From a candidate division FCPU426 bacterium (lineage in GTDB: Bacteria; Oederibacteriota; JAAXVQ01; JAUVAV01), in assembly GCA_030619365.1 (NCBI GenBank), contig JAUXBQ010000001.1, forward strand, positions 1 through 42,716: 42,716 nt of DNA. Reading direction: 5' to 3'. The position numbers were made by a program, and so were the translations under genes. Positions 23,456-34,063 of this stretch are shown piece after piece. How positions within the stretch are numbered: position 1 is the first letter of the stretch; every line of letters starts with the position of its first letter. Below the pieces are notes generated by a model. That model was not told the DNA's origin and searched no databases. It worked only from the letters and a program-made list of their open reading frames with translations.

Positions 23456-25018
23456 TTGCCCACCGCTAATCCGCGCGAAAAACCCGCTCACGTGACCCAG
23501 ACCCGGGCCTTCCGCCCGGGCCTGGGCCTCGGTTTCAAAATTTCCGCGGCCATTATCATTCTCATTTCCATCGTCATGGGCCTGGTCACCTGGGTGGTGC
23601 GCGAGCGAGTACAGGATACCCTGCTGGCCCAGATGCGGCTCAAAGGCCTGGCGCTAACCCGGGGCCTGGCCGCCAACGCCGCGGAAGCACTGATCACCGC
23701 TGATCGCCTCTTGCTATCCGAGCTGGTTGACAAGGCCGTCAAGCAGGAAGACGGCATCAACTTCGTAGCGTTGGTGGACGAAGAGGGCGTGATCCTGGCG
23801 CACAGTAATTACCAGCAGGAGGGGCAGAGGTATACCCTGCCGCCCGACTTCAGTCATGAACAGCTCCAAACCGGGCGCCTTTCCTATTATACGCTGGACG
23901 GCGAACCCTGCCTGGACTTTGCCCTGCCTATTCTGCTGGAGGAAATGGGCATCGGTTTGAAGAAAAAACTGGGAACCGCCCACGTCGTATACCTGCTCTC
24001 GCCCATCAGGCAGATTGTGAACACCACCCTCCGGGATATTTTTTACATCGCTGCCGGCGGTTTGGCGTTGGGCATCCTGTTCGCTCTGTTTCTGGTCAAG
24101 CGCATTACGCGGCCCATCGCCCGCCTGGCCGGGGCTGCCCATAAAATCGGCGCGGGCAATCTTGATCTCTCGTTGAAAATAACCAGTCGCGATGAATTAG
24201 GACAGCTGGCGTCGACCTTCAACCTGATGACCGCCAATCTAAAAAAGGCCCAAGCCGAATTAATCGTCAAGGAACGGCTGCAGCATGAAATGGAACTGGC
24301 CAGGCAAATACAGACTCTCCTGGTCCCTAAAAAAAGCCCCACGCTTCCAGGTTATTCGATCGGCATGCTGTACCGCGCCGCCCAGGAGGTCAGCGGGGAT
24401 TACTTTGATTTTATTGAGTTGGGCCATGGCCAGTGGGGCATTGTCATGGCCGACGTTTCAGGCAAAGGTATTCCGGGTGGGCTGGTCATGGCGCAGACCC
24501 GCGCCACGCTCAGGACCGTAGCGCCCGCGAGCACCTCCCCCCGGGAAACACTGTCCAAAACGCAGAGACAGCTGGATCAGGACATTCGCGAGGACATGTT
24601 CATCACGCTGTCCTATTTGGTTCTGGATGTCGCCAAAAAGCAACTCTGTTTGGCCCGGGCCGGGCACTTGGGCGCGCTGGTCTATCGTCAGGCCCTGGGC
24701 CGGTGTGAAATGGAAATGCCCGCCGGCATTGCGATCGGCATCGCGGACCCGGACACGTTTGAACGGAAACTTAGTGAAAAAACGATCAAGTTGCATCCCG
24801 GCGATTTCATTTTCCTCTACACGGACGGCATCGACGAGGCCAGCGACGAGGCCAACCACCTCTTTGGGCTGAACCGCCTGGTCAAGTGCCTGGTGGCTTC
24901 GGCCTCCTTACGGGCGGAAAAGATTATTACCCGGGTCGAACAGGCTGTCCGGGCTTTCGCCGGGAACGCCCCTCAAAATGACGACATGACCATGATCGTT
25001 ATTAAAATTGAAAAATAA
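23456..25018 (+). CDS. Membrane HAMP-SpoIIE serine phosphatase (RsbU/RsbP-like)
   Basis: This 520-residue sensor phosphatase has a first membrane helix (about 29-48), a periplasmic sensor region (about 50-190, dCache-like but not classified further), a second helix (about 196-216), a HAMP linker (RITRPIARLAGAAHKIGAGNL), a coiled helix, then a PP2C/SpoIIE domain from about 300. Metal-binding motifs are present: SGDYFDF, MADVSGKGIPGG, YTDGIDEA and NDDMTMIVI. Start is TTG 23456 with AAAAGGAA upstream. It should dephosphorylate a STAS partner in response to an envelope or extracellular signal, releasing the partner switch. Likely STAS partners are encoded at 23015-23368 and 21306-22571. Confidence 0.93.
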   Translation: MPTANPREKPAHVTQTRAFRPGLGLGFKISAAIIILISIVMGLVTWVVRERVQDTLLAQMRLKGLALTRGLAANAAEALITADRLLLSELVDKAVKQEDGINFVALVDEEGVILAHSNYQQEGQRYTLPPDFSHEQLQTGRLSYYTLDGEPCLDFALPILLEEMGIGLKKKLGTAHVVYLLSPIRQIVNTTLRDIFYIAAGGLALGILFALFLVKRITRPIARLAGAAHKIGAGNLDLSLKITSRDELGQLASTFNLMTANLKKAQAELIVKERLQHEMELARQIQTLLVPKKSPTLPGYSIGMLYRAAQEVSGDYFDFIELGHGQWGIVMADVSGKGIPGGLVMAQTRATLRTVAPASTSPRETLSKTQRQLDQDIREDMFITLSYLVLDVAKKQLCLARAGHLGALVYRQALGRCEMEMPAGIAIGIADPDTFERKLSEKTIKLHPGDFIFLYTDGIDEASDEANHLFGLNRLVKCLVASASLRAEKIITRVEQAVRAFAGNAPQNDDMTMIVIKIEK

Positions 25019-25075
25019 ACGGATGAGAAGGTGAAAAGGGAGGGAGCGAGCGGAGGAATTTCCGGCTTCCGGCTG

Positions 25076-25417
25076 TCAGCGCATGCCGTGTTTTAACAAT
25101 TGGCTCCAAATAATCAGCTTGCCCTGCTTGTTGTTGTTGAAATCCATGAACTTCTCGACGTCTTTGGCCTGCTGAGCCGTGGGGTGATAGGCGTAGATTG
25201 GATCATCTGCTTCTCCCCACTGCCGCAGAAACCGCCTCTCTTTCAATAGTGAGAGCGGCTCTTTCAGGTCATTGGTTCGCCGCCCCAACCGGCTGGCAAT
25301 TCCTTCGGTGGTGTCGGTAATACCGGGATTATTCCATAAAAACACGAGTAATTCCCACATCACCAGGGAATCGACATTAGTGGCGATAAATTTGTCTAAT
25401 TCCTTGTCAAGCTTCAC
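25076..25417 (-). CDS. Small winged-helix-like protein of unknown function
   Basis: This 113-residue protein starts with GTG 25417 (GGAGG 6 bases upstream). The segment MWELLVFLWNNPGITDTTEGIASRLGRRTNDLKEPLSLLKERRFL reads as a winged-helix DNA-binding fold: helix, turn, recognition helix and wing. It is followed by the acidic/aromatic stretch YAYHPTAQQAKDVEKF. It has its own good promoter at 25451-25478. The fold assignment is from pattern only and the target is unknown. Confidence 0.75.
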   Translation of the reverse strand: MKLDKELDKFIATNVDSLVMWELLVFLWNNPGITDTTEGIASRLGRRTNDLKEPLSLLKERRFLRQWGEADDPIYAYHPTAQQAKDVEKFMDFNNNKQGKLIIWSQLLKHGMR

Positions 25418-25450
25418 TGCTGCCTCCGCTGGGGGCCCGCAATATGGCAG

Positions 25451-25478
25451 AGTATAGCATAGCCCCTCTCTCTTTCAA
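25451..25478 (-). promoter_or_regulatory. Sigma-70 promoter with extended -10 for the 113-residue protein
   Basis: On the minus strand, TTGAAA (25478-25473) is followed after 16 bases by TATACT (25456-25451), preceded by TGC as an extended -10 element. The start of transcription would be near 25444, giving a leader of about 27 bases before the GTG at 25417. Confidence 0.7.
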
Positions 25479-25523
25479 ACTATAAACCAAACTCCCTAAC
25501 CCGGACAAGCCGGAACCAAAAAA

Positions 25524-25685
25524 GTGTAAACTCGAAATCCGAAGCACGAAATTCGAAACAAATCCTAATTTTCAAAGGTTCAAATGTTCTAAACCGGAAC
25601 AGCACCGAATGAGTCGTTTCTTGGTTTTGAATTTTTGTCATTCGAGTTTGTTTCGGATTTCGATATTCGATATTCGGATTTAAAC
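25524..25685. repeat. Long AT-rich palindromic repeat (CGAAATCCGAA / TTCGGATTTCG type)
   Basis: The left arm (about 25524-25594) and right arm (about 25623-25685) are imperfect reverse complements rich in CGAAAT-CCGAAA units, around a loop of about 28 bases (GGAACAGCACCGAATGAG part). Base composition is far below that of the neighbouring genes. It occupies the gap between uvrA and the 113-residue gene. The rest of this 353-base gap (25418-25770) holds the promoter at 25451-25478 and a hairpin at 25749-25766. An open frame across it (25480-25710) is repeat, not a gene. Confidence 0.8.
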
Positions 25686-25748
25686 CCAGATTATCACATT
25701 TCCCTGCCATAAAAACACGAATTTAAGGACAAAGCTACTCACCCGCCA

Positions 25749-25766
25749 GGCCGCGGACGCGCGGCC
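25749..25766 (-). terminator. GC hairpin just after uvrA
   Basis: GGCCGCG pairs exactly with CGCGGCC around GACG (plus-strand order), starting 4 bases past the uvrA stop on the minus strand. No T run follows, so it may be a weak or Rho-assisted terminator or a 3'-end stabiliser rather than a canonical intrinsic terminator. Confidence 0.4.
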
Positions 25767-25770
25767 GGGC

Positions 25771-28671
<2,901 letters not shown>

Positions 28672-28826
28672 GGCAACGATCCTTGTCTCATCGGCCGAAT
28701 ACCGGGCCGAAACAATTAGCTTAGCATAGGCTGGGGGAGGCTTGTCAAGGGGGGGCGGCTTCCGTCCCGGTTCAGCCGTTACCTGTTTAGACCGGCTGGG
28801 CCGTAAAAAGTTCGGTCACGCAAGCG

Positions 28827-29993
28827 TTATTCAGCCCGGTCCCTTCCACGGTGCTGAAAACGGCGGATATATTTCCTGTCCAGCCAATGCTTGAGCCCGG
28901 CCACCCAGCGCCCGGAGAGCGCCCAGCGGTCCTTGACGGCCAGGGCTTCCCGGGAGCCCAGGGAAATAATTTGCCAGGGCCGGAAACGGGGTTGCCACGG
29001 ACGCAAAGGGCGGCCGTGCAGGCTGGCCAGGAGATTGTGCGCCAGCACCGGGCCTTGCCGGGCGGCGGACTGTCGCGAGAGGCGTTCGGCGATTCCGAAT
29101 ACACGGGCGCAATCCCCGGTGGCGAACAGTTCCGGGTGGGTGCGGAGACGAAGCGTGCGCTCTACCGGAAGCGCGCCGCGCGCGTCGGTTTCAAAACCCG
29201 CCTGGTTGAAAATATCGTTGATCCGGCCGCCGGTCGCCACGATGGCCAGGTCGAATTCCAGGGTTTCCCCGTGGTCCAGGACCAGCCGGTTTGATTGCAC
29301 GTGTTGCACCTCGGACTGGGTGCGCAGCTCGACGTCATGCGCCTGCAGAGCCAGGCCGGCCTGGCGAATAGCCGTGGGCGGCAAGCCGCCGAGCAAGCGG
29401 GGTTTGGCCTCCAGCAGAATCAAGCGCCAGCCGGCCGGCGGCCGGCGTTCGGCCATGAATTGGGCGGTGTTGATCGCGTACTCCACCCCGGCTGGACCGC
29501 CGCCCAGGATGACGATCTCCATGCGCTTTTCCGGAAACAACTCCAAAAATGTCTCGATCTCGTTCCTGATTTCCAACACCTTGTGCACCGGGCACACCGG
29601 AAAGCTGCCCTCGGCCGGAACGTCCCCTTCGGTTTCCGTGGGGAGCGACCCCAGCGCAAATGAAGCCAGGGCGTAGGTCAGCACCCGGCCGGACTTGGTC
29701 ATCACTTTTTTTTGTTTGGGCAGGAGCGTAACCGCTTCGTCCAGAATGAAGTCCGCGCCGTGGCGCTTGCACAAGGCGCGCAGATCCACATGAAAGTCCT
29801 TTAGTCCGTAAAAACCACTCAGGACTTCCGTGGCCATATTCGGGAAATACCAGAAAGGATTCCTGTCCAGGACCGTCAGCCGGGCGCCCTGGGCGCGGAG
29901 GGCCCGGGCCTGCGTGATCAGATGCAGGTGAGCCGGTCCGGCGCCCAGGGCCAGAACCGGCTTCGGCTCGGTCGCGGTGCTCTGGCGTTTCAT
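28827..29993 (-). CDS. FAD-dependent NADH dehydrogenase-type oxidoreductase (NDH-2-like)
   Basis: The real start is ATG 29993, overlapping the mnmA stop by 4 bases, and gives 388 residues. The frame open upstream to 30212 is a shadow of mnmA. The N-terminal FAD-binding fold has VLALGAGPAHLHL (third glycine replaced by His22). PFWYFPNMATEVLSGF corresponds to the region after the first fold in type II NADH dehydrogenases. A second nucleotide fold is IVILGGGPAGVEYA (160-173), and the C-terminal FAD contact is ELFATGDCARV. The C-terminal basic, aromatic tail (HWLDRKYIRRFQHR) could contact membrane. It probably oxidises NADH to pass electrons to quinone, though sulfide:quinone-type relatives cannot be excluded. 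Confidence 0.85.
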   Translation of the reverse strand: MKRQSTATEPKPVLALGAGPAHLHLITQARALRAQGARLTVLDRNPFWYFPNMATEVLSGFYGLKDFHVDLRALCKRHGADFILDEAVTLLPKQKKVMTKSGRVLTYALASFALGSLPTETEGDVPAEGSFPVCPVHKVLEIRNEIETFLELFPEKRMEIVILGGGPAGVEYAINTAQFMAERRPPAGWRLILLEAKPRLLGGLPPTAIRQAGLALQAHDVELRTQSEVQHVQSNRLVLDHGETLEFDLAIVATGGRINDIFNQAGFETDARGALPVERTLRLRTHPELFATGDCARVFGIAERLSRQSAARQGPVLAHNLLASLHGRPLRPWQPRFRPWQIISLGSREALAVKDRWALSGRWVAGLKHWLDRKYIRRFQHRGRDRAE

Positions 29994-31093
29994 GCGGCTG
30001 CTCCTTCCACGGCAATCTCGCCCCCACCCAGTAAACGGTCCCCGGCATACATGGACGCCACTTGCCCGGGCGTCACCGCGCGCACGGGCCGCTCGAAATC
30101 CAGGCGCGCCCGGGTTTCGGAAAGAAAGGTCAGGCGGGCCGGAGCCGGCGCCTGGCGATAGCGTATCATGGCCAGTACGTCCCGGGGCTCCGGCCCCGGC
30201 GGCTCCCACCAATTCACGTCCCTTACATAGACCGATTGCGACCAGAGCGCTTCATCCGGCCCCACGACCACGCGGTTTTGGCGTTGGTCCAACTGAATTA
30301 CGTAGAGCGGTCGCGGGGCCGCCACGCCCAGTCCCCGTCGCTGCCCGATCGTGTAGTTCGGCAACCCGGTATGTTCGCCCAGGGTCCGGCCCGCCAAGTC
30401 CACAATTTCGCCGGGCGTAAATGCCTGGGGGACGCGTTGGCGGAGAAAATCCGAGTAGGCCAATTCCCGCAGGAAACAGATTTCCATGCTGCTTTCCGTC
30501 CCTTCCGGTTGTTCCTGCGCCAAATCCGTCTTCAGCGTGTCACACAGGGGAAACAAAACGTCTGCGTAGTTTTTTTTCGGGACCAGGGACAAAAAGTAGG
30601 TTTGATCTTTATGCCGGTCGCGGGGGCGCCGCAGGGTCAGCGCGCCATTGCTGTTTTGCAGGCAGGCGTAATGGCCGGTGGCCAGGGCGTCCGCGCCCAG
30701 GGCCCGGGCCCGCTCCCGGAGCAGGCCGAACTTGATGTCCCGGTTGCAAATGGCGCAGGGGTTGGGCGTCCGGCCCGCGGCGAAACCTGCGACGAACGGC
30801 GTGATGACCCGCTGCTCAAACTCGTCCCGCAGGTCCAGGATCTCGTGCCTGAGCCCCAGGTCCCGGGCCGCCTGGCTGGCATCCAGGCAGGCGCAGGGCA
30901 TGACGCAGCGTGCGCAGCCGTGCTCGGCTAATCCGGCTTGCGCGCGCTGCTCGGTGCGCGCCGTGGTGGGCAGGCCCTCCAGCTCCGGACACAAGCGCAT
31001 GGTCAGCCCGAAAACCTCATGCCCGGCAGCCTGCAGGCCGCGGGCCACGGCTGTGGAATCCATTCCTCCGGATAGAGCTACGGCTATTTTCAT
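29990..31093 (-). CDS. mnmA: tRNA-specific 2-thiouridylase MnmA
   Basis: MnmA puts sulfur on U34 of Glu, Gln and Lys tRNAs. The protein has 367 residues with the ATP-binding PP-loop SGGMDST (8-14), the first catalytic cysteine Cys113 in TPNPCAICNRDIKFG, and the second Cys206 in ESSMEICFL. ATGHYA and TIGQRRGLG are typical. Residues 60-69 hold an unusual four-cysteine cluster (CARCVMPCAC) where relatives usually have one or two cysteines, which might bind a metal or Fe-S cluster. It is preceded by a strong promoter (31288-31316) and a leader that contains the long hairpin element at 31123-31244. Confidence 0.95.
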   Translation of the reverse strand: MKIAVALSGGMDSTAVARGLQAAGHEVFGLTMRLCPELEGLPTTARTEQRAQAGLAEHGCARCVMPCACLDASQAARDLGLRHEILDLRDEFEQRVITPFVAGFAAGRTPNPCAICNRDIKFGLLRERARALGADALATGHYACLQNSNGALTLRRPRDRHKDQTYFLSLVPKKNYADVLFPLCDTLKTDLAQEQPEGTESSMEICFLRELAYSDFLRQRVPQAFTPGEIVDLAGRTLGEHTGLPNYTIGQRRGLGVAAPRPLYVIQLDQRQNRVVVGPDEALWSQSVYVRDVNWWEPPGPEPRDVLAMIRYRQAPAPARLTFLSETRARLDFERPVRAVTPGQVASMYAGDRLLGGGEIAVEGAAA

Positions 31094-31122
31094 TTTTTCT
31101 TTTCCTTCTTATTGTTTCCGCC

Positions 31123-31244
31123 GATGAAGGAGAGGAAGTAGTTATTTTTTTCCCAAAGATTTGCTTGGCCTCGCTGGGTTTTACTTCCTTCGCCCATCCA
31201 GGGCGTGGGAACGGGAAAAAAATAACTACTTCCTCTCCTTCATC
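31123..31244. repeat. Long-hairpin element B: perfect 32-bp arms in the mnmA leader
   Basis: Arms 31123-31154 (begins GATGAAGGAGAGGAAGTAG) and 31213-31244 are perfect reverse complements over 32 bases, with a 58-base loop. On the minus strand, which is the transcribed sense here, the loop carries CGCCC-TGGAT-GGGCG and, 6 bases later, GTAAAACCCAG. The same core pattern appears on the plus strand of the element at 19489-19606. It lies between the promoter at 31288-31316 and the mnmA ATG, so it should be present in the mRNA leader. Confidence 0.9.
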
Positions 31245-31287
31245 AAAACACAGGAAACTGACATAACAACATAATGAAAGCGGCCAT

Positions 31288-31316
31288 ATTGTAATAACCG
31301 ATCACTGGGCTGTCAA
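31288..31316 (-). promoter_or_regulatory. Sigma-70 promoter of mnmA
   Basis: On the minus strand, exact TTGACA (31316-31311) is followed after 17 bases by TACAAT (31293-31288), one base off consensus. The transcript would start near 31281, giving a leader of about 190 bases that includes the whole long hairpin at 31123-31244. Confidence 0.85.
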
Positions 31317-31357
31317 TGGTTTTGGGTTTGTATACGGCCGTAAGCGCCCGGGCAACT

Positions 31358-33124
31358 TCAACGCGCGCCGCGCGCTGGTTCCAGCTCGCGCAGGCGGCGC
31401 TCTATTTCGAGCTTCTCCCCGCGCCAGGCGGGATGCAGGTCCCGGGCCCGGCGAAAATTGTATTTCGCTTCGTCCCGGCGAGCGAGGCTTTGCAACGCCT
31501 GGCCGGCGAGGAAATATGCCCGGTAATCCAGGGGATTGAAGTGCCCGACTTCCTGCAGCCAGGCCAGGGCTTCCCGGTATTCCCCGCTGGCCAGCAGTCC
31601 TTCCGCTTCCCCGCGTCCGTGCTCGTAAACCAGGTATTCGTTGTATTTTCCGCTTTTGAGCAAGGGATCGGCCGGCAGGTTTGCGGGATCCGGCGGCTCT
31701 GCAAAATTGTTCAGGTCAAAGGCCACGAACTTTCCCAGTTGATGCGGCGGATTGGAAACCCAGGCTACCTGGTTTTTCAGATCAAACACCACGGTCTGGA
31801 CGGCGGTAAGTGAATTAATGGCTGCGCGGTGGCCCAAGCCCAGGGGCACGCCGAATTCACCCCGGCGGTCCCGCATAATCTTCACCGCGGACCGGGGCGT
31901 CATGGCCCGCCCGTTTTGCATGATAAGTTCCTTGAGACGCCGGTACCTGGCTAGCGAGGGGCCTTGGGAACGAACCTCCTGGTTCTCCGGGTCTTCCCGC
32001 AAGGGGGACGCGATCAGATGGTTGCTGGCCAGAATCAGGCCATTCTGCATTTGCCGGACCACGGTGCGGTCCGGCGATTTTTCAACCACCACAAACCGGT
32101 CTTCCTGGCCCGATCCGATGAGCAGGGATTGGGAAACCCCGATAGGGAACGCGCGCACGATGGCCACGGCCTGCTGGAGGGTTTTGGCCTCGGTCAAGAT
32201 TTTCCGGGCCAGCACGGAAACGGGCAGGCCCCCGGCGGCGCGCGTCTGGGTTTGCGCCGGCAGGCAGCCAACGCCCAAGCCACTCTCGTTCAGGCCGGCC
32301 AGCACGCCCCACATCCCCGGCCAAGTCACGGAGAGAAACTTCTGTCCCTTAAGCGGTTGCACGACCATTACCACCTTGTGCTGGTCAATTTTTTCCGCGC
32401 CGGGAAATTCCAAACAATGCGCCAGCAAGGGCGTCCCGTCCCGGGTGCGCTTGGCGGTCACTCCCCAGGCCAGCCCGCTGACCCGGGACCGCGCGTCCAG
32501 TCCCTGGGCCCTATCGTATAATGACAGGGCTTGCAAGCCCCGCGCATAGGCCGAACCGCAGGCAGAAAATTTCGCCCCACGCACGCCGGTCATACCCGCC
32601 ACTTCCCGGCGAATGGCCTCCGGGAGCGCGGCGCCCAAATGACGCTGGCGAAAAATGAGGCGTCGATAAAACGCCCAGCGCAGCGCGGAGTTGGGAATCC
32701 GTTCGCGCAGCATCCCCTCCAGCGCGATCTCCACGGCCTCCAGCTCGGGCTGCAGAAAACGGGCCAGGGCCACGCCCCGGATTTCCGGTTGCCCGCGCAA
32801 CCAGCAGGCCTGGATTTGTTCCCGCCGGAAGGCGTAGCAATCATTCAGCCGTCTCAATCCGTCCGGGTTTTCGGCGGGCGTAAGGTCCCGTAAGGCGCGG
32901 TCTCGGGAACCGGCCGGCGGCCGGGGCGTCCACCACCACTCCAGGACCACGGGCGTACACAGGGCCAGGAGCACCAGTACGGCGCTCACCCCGCCCCAGA
33001 TACCGCGTTTGGGTTTGATCAGGCGCTGTAGGGAACGGTCCCCCGACCGGAGGGGAATATCGATCCGGGATTTCCTTCGGTCGCGACCGTTCCCTACGAT
33101 TTGCACCTTGCTGATTTTTTTCAT
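31358..33124 (-). CDS. Membrane-anchored C45/Ntn-hydrolase-like protein with TPR-like tail
   Basis: This is a 588-residue protein. A basic cytoplasmic N-terminus (1-43) precedes one membrane helix (about 44-63). The large extracytoplasmic domain resembles the acyl-CoA:6-aminopenicillanate acyltransferase (peptidase C45) group: GLAWGVTAKRTRDGTPLLAHCLEF, then WPGMWGVLAGLNESGLGVG and LLASNHL-type blocks. Where C45 proteins have the nucleophile cysteine before this block, the sequence reads RVSGLAWG, suggesting serine or a lost nucleophile. The C-terminal 100 residues look like two TPR-like helical repeats (EGLLASGEYREALAWLQEV, ALQSLARRDEAKYNFRRAR). Residues 10-33 are encoded by an in-frame palindromic repeat (33028-33097). 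ATG 33124 overlaps the nfo stop by 4 bases. An alternative GTG start after the repeat would give a plain signal peptide. Confidence 0.75.
   Translation of the reverse strand: MKKISKVQIVGNGRDRRKSRIDIPLRSGDRSLQRLIKPKRGIWGGVSAVLVLLALCTPVVLEWWWTPRPPAGSRDRALRDLTPAENPDGLRRLNDCYAFRREQIQACWLRGQPEIRGVALARFLQPELEAVEIALEGMLRERIPNSALRWAFYRRLIFRQRHLGAALPEAIRREVAGMTGVRGAKFSACGSAYARGLQALSLYDRAQGLDARSRVSGLAWGVTAKRTRDGTPLLAHCLEFPGAEKIDQHKVVMVVQPLKGQKFLSVTWPGMWGVLAGLNESGLGVGCLPAQTQTRAAGGLPVSVLARKILTEAKTLQQAVAIVRAFPIGVSQSLLIGSGQEDRFVVVEKSPDRTVVRQMQNGLILASNHLIASPLREDPENQEVRSQGPSLARYRRLKELIMQNGRAMTPRSAVKIMRDRRGEFGVPLGLGHRAAINSLTAVQTVVFDLKNQVAWVSNPPHQLGKFVAFDLNNFAEPPDPANLPADPLLKSGKYNEYLVYEHGRGEAEGLLASGEYREALAWLQEVGHFNPLDYRAYFLAGQALQSLARRDEAKYNFRRARDLHPAWRGEKLEIERRLRELEPARGAR
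33028..33097. repeat. Palindromic element copy inside a coding region (N-terminus of C45-like gene)
   Basis: The outer arms GTAGGGAACGGTC (33028-33040) and GACCGTTCCCTAC (33085-33097) are exact complements. The core at 33042-33084 starts CCCGACCGGAGGGG and ends TTCCTTCGGTCGC, and can itself fold with G-T pairs. Related cores lie at 34428-34468 (minus strand) and 35901-35941. The element is 70 bases long and is translated in frame, contributing residues 10-33 (VGNGRDRRKSRIDIPLRS part) of the host protein. Confidence 0.85.
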
Positions 33125-33984
33125 GCGGCCCCCTGCGGCCGGGCCAGGAGCCGAAGCCGGCGCATGTTGGTTCGGTCCGGTCCCTGTTCGTCAAAGCCCG
33201 GCGTTTCCAAAATGAACGGCATGTCTCGCCAGGCCGCATGGCGCAGCAGATTCCGCAGCCCGGGCCGGCCCACGTGTCCTTCGCCCAGGTTGGCATGATG
33301 GTCCCGGTGTGAGCCGCAAGCCGTTTTGGAATCATTCACATGAATACACCCGATGCTGCGGTATCCCGGCCCGTGCCGCACGTCGCGGAGCAATTGTTGG
33401 AATCCTTCTGGCCGGGACAAGTGGTATCCCGTGGCGCACAAATGCGCGGAATCCAGGCAAACTCCGAACCGGTCCCCCAGGGACCGGCACAGGCGCCCGA
33501 GCGTGGCCAGGTCTCCCAGGCTGTTCCTGGTCCCGGCCATGCCCTCCAAAAGCAAGCGGCAGTTCGGCGGAATGTCCGGCGCGAGCTGGTGCAGGGCCCG
33601 CAGCAACCTTTCTTCTCCGCGCCCGTCCCCCAGGTCAGACCCCGGATGTACGACCACGCACCGCGCCTGCAGCCGGCCGGCGGAAATCAGGTCAAGGCGC
33701 AGGGCGCGCAATGATTTCCGCACCACTTCGGGCTTGGGAGAGGCCAGGTTGACCAGATAGATGGCATGGATCACGAGCTCCCGGACCCCGTGCGCCGGGG
33801 CGGCCGCCAGGTAGTCGCGGGCTGCGCGGACCGTGACCGGGCTCCCCTGCCAGCCGCGGGGATTGGCGGCAAAGATCTGCACGCAAGTACATCCCAGGTC
33901 CCGGGCACGCGCCAGGGTTTTCAGCAATCCCCCGGCCGTGGACAAATGGGCGCCCAGCAATTGATCAGGTTTTGTTTTTTTCAT
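33121..33984 (-). CDS. nfo: Endonuclease IV (AP endonuclease family 2)
   Basis: This protein repairs abasic sites by cutting 5' to the lesion. It has 287 residues with the zinc-binding blocks in order: LLGAHLSTAGGL, VVVHPGSDLGDG, LLLEGMAGTRNSLG, VCLDSAHLCATGY, IHVNDSKTACGSHRDHHANLGEGHVG and FILETPG. These include the three family signatures. The EGMAG block replaces the more usual EN(T/M)AG, a small departure. It starts at ATG 33984 with GGGA upstream, and its stop overlaps the C45-like gene start by 4 bases. Confidence 0.95.
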   Translation of the reverse strand: MKKTKPDQLLGAHLSTAGGLLKTLARARDLGCTCVQIFAANPRGWQGSPVTVRAARDYLAAAPAHGVRELVIHAIYLVNLASPKPEVVRKSLRALRLDLISAGRLQARCVVVHPGSDLGDGRGEERLLRALHQLAPDIPPNCRLLLEGMAGTRNSLGDLATLGRLCRSLGDRFGVCLDSAHLCATGYHLSRPEGFQQLLRDVRHGPGYRSIGCIHVNDSKTACGSHRDHHANLGEGHVGRPGLRNLLRHAAWRDMPFILETPGFDEQGPDRTNMRRLRLLARPQGAA

Positions 33985-34063
33985 GGCGATTTTCCCGTAA
34001 AACTCATTATGACAGACAACGAATGAGGCAGGAACGGGCCCGGCCGCCGGACGCGTCCCGCAC

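Noticed and set aside
25480..25710. Minus-strand open frame of 76 codons
   Set aside because: It lies wholly across the AT-rich palindromic repeat at 25524-25685, has no ribosome site and its residues simply mirror the repeated CGAAAT units.
29994..30212. N-terminal extension of the flavin oxidoreductase frame
   Set aside because: It overlaps the conserved 3' end of mnmA and shows no family similarity; the ATGA overlap at 29990-29993 marks the real start.
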